This document shows, one piece after another, positions 60,142 through 64,000 of a DNA stretch of 64,000 nt (its first letter is position 1; the number at the start of each line of letters is the position of its first letter). Source of the stretch: Nageia nagi (lineage: Eukaryota > Pinophyta); contig JBITNC010000001.1 in assembly GCA_050084985.1 (NCBI GenBank), positions 104,160,001 through 104,224,000 of the forward strand. Reading direction: 5' to 3'. The notes below the pieces were generated by a model. That model did no database searches. It saw nothing but the letters and a program-made list of their open reading frames with translations, and was not told the DNA's origin. A program made the translations under genes and the position numbers.

Positions 60142-63100
60142 TATAGAAAAAAGATACCCATAAATATTATCAATAACATAGAAATAGAAATAAATTCATT
60201 ATCACATTATCAATATCGCATGTTTAATGAGAAGTAGGATAAATATGCAAGGAACTTAGTATATAAGAGAACTCTATAAATACATAAAATCTAATCAAAT
60301 TTGAAAATTAAACAAGGTATGCAATAGACAAAACACAATAAAAGCCTATATGAATATGTAATAAAAGATAAAACATTTCATATTTATATTTATCTCATTA
60401 AGATTGAACACAACCAAAGTAATTCATGACTTCAAATCTCAAAAGATAAAAGAAATATGTATTTCCTTATCATGAATGATGAAGCACCACATTCTAGTTT
60501 TATCCCTAGTAGGGCTGTTAGACTCATAACACATCAAGTATGTTCAATACAATATAAAGAAGATAAAAAAAGAGGTAAATATATGGTTAGATATTATAAT
60601 ATTTAAAGCATTTACAAGAATTAATAGATTACTAATTGCTAATTTTAGAAAAGTGATGCATGCTAAAATTATAAATTTTTAAAGGACAAAGTTAAATACA
60701 CCTATAGAATTTTTAAAATAAATTAAAGCATTTTGTATACAATGTATTTATGATGAACTAGTGTATCGATACTCATAAATAGACTAAATTAAGATAAATA
60801 ACTTACAATATAATTTTAGGACCTAAAACATAAATATATTTAGAAAATAAAATTATTTACAAGAGTTTGAAAGTTTCATTTGAGAGAAAAAAGGATGTAA
60901 GTTATGTATTTTTGAATAAAAACTATTTAATTGTACATGTGAAAGTTTTTATATCTACTATACCTTTAGAAATAAGAATTCAAAAACTAATATGATTAAT
61001 AAACATGCATTATGCCTTTGTGGACTTGAATTGTCTAGACAAGCATGATGAACCTAACCTTCTTAGTAATTTGCTCAACCATGACTAGTACAAGGATAAA
61101 ATACTAGAGATCTAGTAAAAAATATTATTAACATAATGAAAACTCTTTCGTATCTATAACTCTTAGCATGAAAATGTAAATAGTGAAAATGAAATGAATT
61201 ATGTTCTTTTTATTTCAATGCCCCACCTATTAAGGATGGGTTAAATATTTAAGATTACATTTCTAAAAAATTGAAATTAATTTTCAAATGTGAGATTATA
61301 TTATGGAATGATCATAAGGTTTTTATTTTATTATTAGTAACTATAAAAAAAGTTACTTTATTCTTAGTAACTATAAAAGAAGTAAAGGAAATAAAATATC
61401 TGTTATGGGATAAAATAAATTCAAGGTAACAAAAAGTACATTATTATTGGGGAATCAAAGGAAGCAAAATAAATAGAAACCCATTTCGAATGGTACTTGA
61501 TAAAATTGAGTACCTAGTTTTAACATCTTTGTCAATAAATATGTACCAATAAGCCTTGTTTCATAGAGGTTAATGAAATACCTTATGAGATGTTTAATTT
61601 TTTCTTAACCTTAAGGATTTATGATATTTAAGTATATGATAGATGAAATAAATTATATTTGATGGCGATGTAATTTTTTGATATTCATACAAAGTTATAT
61701 TTTAACAAATGTGTATTATTTGTTTCATATTGAGCCAATTATGATGTATCTAGTTATTCTCTTTCTAGCTTCTACCATGACTCATTCCATTTGATTGATT
61801 TATGTTGTTATAATTGCTTAAAAGTAGAAGTGAAAAGTAAGATTAACTTGAAATCTATGTTGAAATATCAACTATATTAGGATGATTTTAATAAGATGTT
61901 GAGTGAGATAAAGGCCACAGGGTGTATTCCAAATTATATAATACCTATTTTTTTCAATACTAGACAATTTCCACAAATGAAATTGAACTATTTGCTATAA
62001 CATTATTTTTTAATACAATAATTTCATGGTATTGAACTATTTTTTATGAATCTTTTACAATTGTACAATGAAGGGTTTGCATTGATAAATATGAAAGGAG
62101 AAATGCTTTAAAGAAATAGAAAATACTCAAACTAAGAAAATTATGTTTTAAAAAATCTATTTATTATAGCTTTTCTTTTGCTCACAAATTAAGTTTTCTT
62201 AGTCAAAGTTTTGACAAAGTGAGTTATGATGCATTGAGATCTTAAGGAATATTAGATTATTAGGAATTTTTCACTTAAGTAAACTATCCCCAAATATAGA
62301 TAAATTAAAAAGCCTAATTATCTTTAGAATCAACTTTCAATTAAACAAACTATCTACAAGTTCATCCATCCTATAAAGAGTCACTATTAGGATATAATAT
62401 TCATAACTTTATAAGTTTAAATTTCAATTAAACTTTTATAAAAAAAATATAAGTATATTTTTTTCCCTATTATTTGCCATATGTTAATGTTATGATTTGC
62501 CTTTTCAAATTTTAAAATATATTCAAAAATACCTATCAAAATTCTCAACCATTCATTTTAAAAATTTATTAATGGTATCTAAATGTAACAAATATCAAAA
62601 ATTTTATCCTAATCAATCTTTGTTTTCTATATTAGTTAAAATATGTTATGATTATCTCAACCTTCATATCATTTATTTAGGCTAAGTCAAAGTTTTATTT
62701 CCTATTTGTCAATGTGTTATAAATGAGATCATCACTGTAAAAGTTTATGATATCTATCTACAAGAATTGAATTGTTCATTGTATGATTTGAAGAAATTAG
62801 GATTAGTTAAATCTCTTAGTAAGAAATTCGGGTTCTTGGTGATTGAAAAATGAACTAATTTAATACTAGATAATGATGCATTTGATAAGTTGAGATATAT
62901 ATTCTATTAGAGTAAATTTCACACTAATCCATGTATCTTACTATCATCAAAATTTGAATATGAATCTATTTACATCTACTCCATTATTTAGTTCAAAATA
63001 TATCTATATTAGAGTTATATATGAATAAAAATAGCAAAAAGCTACAAATTTCAACAAAAAAACTACATATGTTAATAAAAAAATCCTATTTTTTACAATT

Positions 63101-63200
63101 TTTTCCTATCAAATTTGTGAAAAAAAGATATTTTAACCCAAAAAAGAGTAGTAGATGGGGTTGACTACTTACTATGACAACATAGAGAGAATTTGAAGGT
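60142..63200. other. Unassigned AT-rich spacer
   Basis: No protein, RNA gene or clear repeat recognised on either strand. The open frame at 62,497-62,685 has no recognisable motif. Confidence 0.45.
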
Positions 63201-63211
63201 AGCTGGTGGTG

Positions 63212-63352
63212 TGTTAGGGATCCTAAAACTATATTGGGATCCCAATATACGTTGGGTTACCAAGACTATATTGGGATCCTAATACATTTAAGGATTAGGG
63301 GCTCAAAATATCAGGATCCTAATTTTTTTCATATCAAGATCCCAATATTTTT
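63212..63352. repeat. GGATCC-rich palindromic repeat cluster
   Basis: TTGGGATCC(C/T)AATA-type units occur several times, including a perfect 20-bp palindrome at 63,230-63,249 (half-site TATATTGGGA). Forms such as ATCAGGATCCTAATTTTT resemble sequence at 53,085-53,130, on the other side of the transposase-like region. 63,353-64,000 is unassigned. Confidence 0.7.
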
Positions 63353-64000
63353 AACCCTAAATTTTTATTCTACACTTCCTCTTGAAGTGGACTGATCTTC
63401 TTGCTTCCATCCTAGACCAAAACTCTATAAGGATTGTTAACATATCATGATTAATAAGAAGGTAGCATGCATATAATATCTAACATATGCCAACATGCAA
63501 AAGGAAAGTCAATTCATCAAAGGTCATATCATCATAGTAGCACATATAGTTTCATAACTTTAGCTCTAAGGATTGGTAATGAGAAGTTACATCTAACAAT
63601 AAAAGGTAAAAATAAAATATATGTGCAATGATACATTATTTTTATATTTTCCATTTTAATTTAAAGTTTTACATTCAATCTCTATAAAATAAATGATATA
63701 AGAAATCATAAGATATTAGCAATAAGAACTCTTTAACTCTAATATTATTTGTATAATGGGGTTAAAATATTCACATAATAAAATTAAACTTTTTTCATTA
63801 TTAAACTCAAGGTGGTAAGATATAAAACATTAGATCTATTGTAAAATCACTAAAAATTTCATGAAAGGAGGGTAAAAAAACTTTAAAAGATTGATTCTTA
63901 AAATATTTATAAAATTTTAAGCCTAAGGATATAAAAATTTGAATAAAAATGTAACAAAAGACATAAAAAAATTGAAATGATCTCAACCAAAATATAGAAC

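Noticed and set aside
53140-60200. Helitron hypothesis for the two-gene region
   Set aside because: No Rep HUH motif or helicase motifs were found, and the motif set matches another transposase-like family.

Overview
The window looks like nuclear DNA of a vascular plant. It is very AT-rich, has spliced genes with GT/AG introns, a patch of plant-type TTTAGGG telomere motifs, and is dominated by decayed LTR retrotransposons. A gymnosperm is my guess, from the very AT-rich, deamination-worn sequence and the ancient repeats; this is inference only. No prokaryotic gene organisation, CRISPR array or intact tRNA/rRNA gene was seen.

Layout. 0.5-2.8 kb: minus-strand remnant of a hAT-like (DUF4371-type) transposase. 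2.8-5.0 kb: nothing recognisable. 5.05-36.93 kb: a head-to-tail array of one Ty3/gypsy element, LTR-internal-LTR-internal-LTR-internal-LTR-partial internal, repeating about every 9.2 kb. Its LTRs are unusually long (about 4.2-4.5 kb when not deleted). All gag-pol copies are dead. LTR3 and LTR4 share a 539-bp stretch without a single difference, covering the promoter, inside otherwise clearly diverged sequence. 36.93-38.7 kb: decayed Ty1/copia RT/RNase H abutting the array. 39.39-40.87 kb: the only host-like gene, a minus-strand, two-exon, type II membrane GT47 exostosin-like glycosyltransferase, with one in-frame stop near the start of exon 2. 41.0-43.5 kb: microsatellite and minisatellite DNA. 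43.56-47.035 kb: a GC-richer Ty1/copia element (LTR, PBS, gag, protease, integrase, start of RT), cut off inside RT and joined to a fragment of a second GT47 gene copy (47.036-47.285 kb, minus). 47.3-53.1 kb: repeats and unassigned AT-rich DNA.

53.1-63.4 kb holds the least familiar material: a broken plus-strand gene carrying IDFAENY, GHGNGKYDG and CFCDSC motifs. These resemble a transposase-like family I know mainly as unnamed proteins of invertebrates. It faces a minus-strand, multi-exon gene of unknown family (58.39-60.14 kb). A telomere-like patch, a tRNA-like sequence, CT-rich minisatellite and short repeats lie in and between them. GGATCC-rich repeats occur near both outer edges (53.1 and 63.2-63.35 kb), so this could be one old two-gene transposon; that is a hypothesis.

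The genes do not form a pathway. The window is a retrotransposon-filled intergenic region around one GT47 gene. Many inactivating changes are of C-to-T/G-to-A type, as expected of long-term cytosine methylation and deamination.
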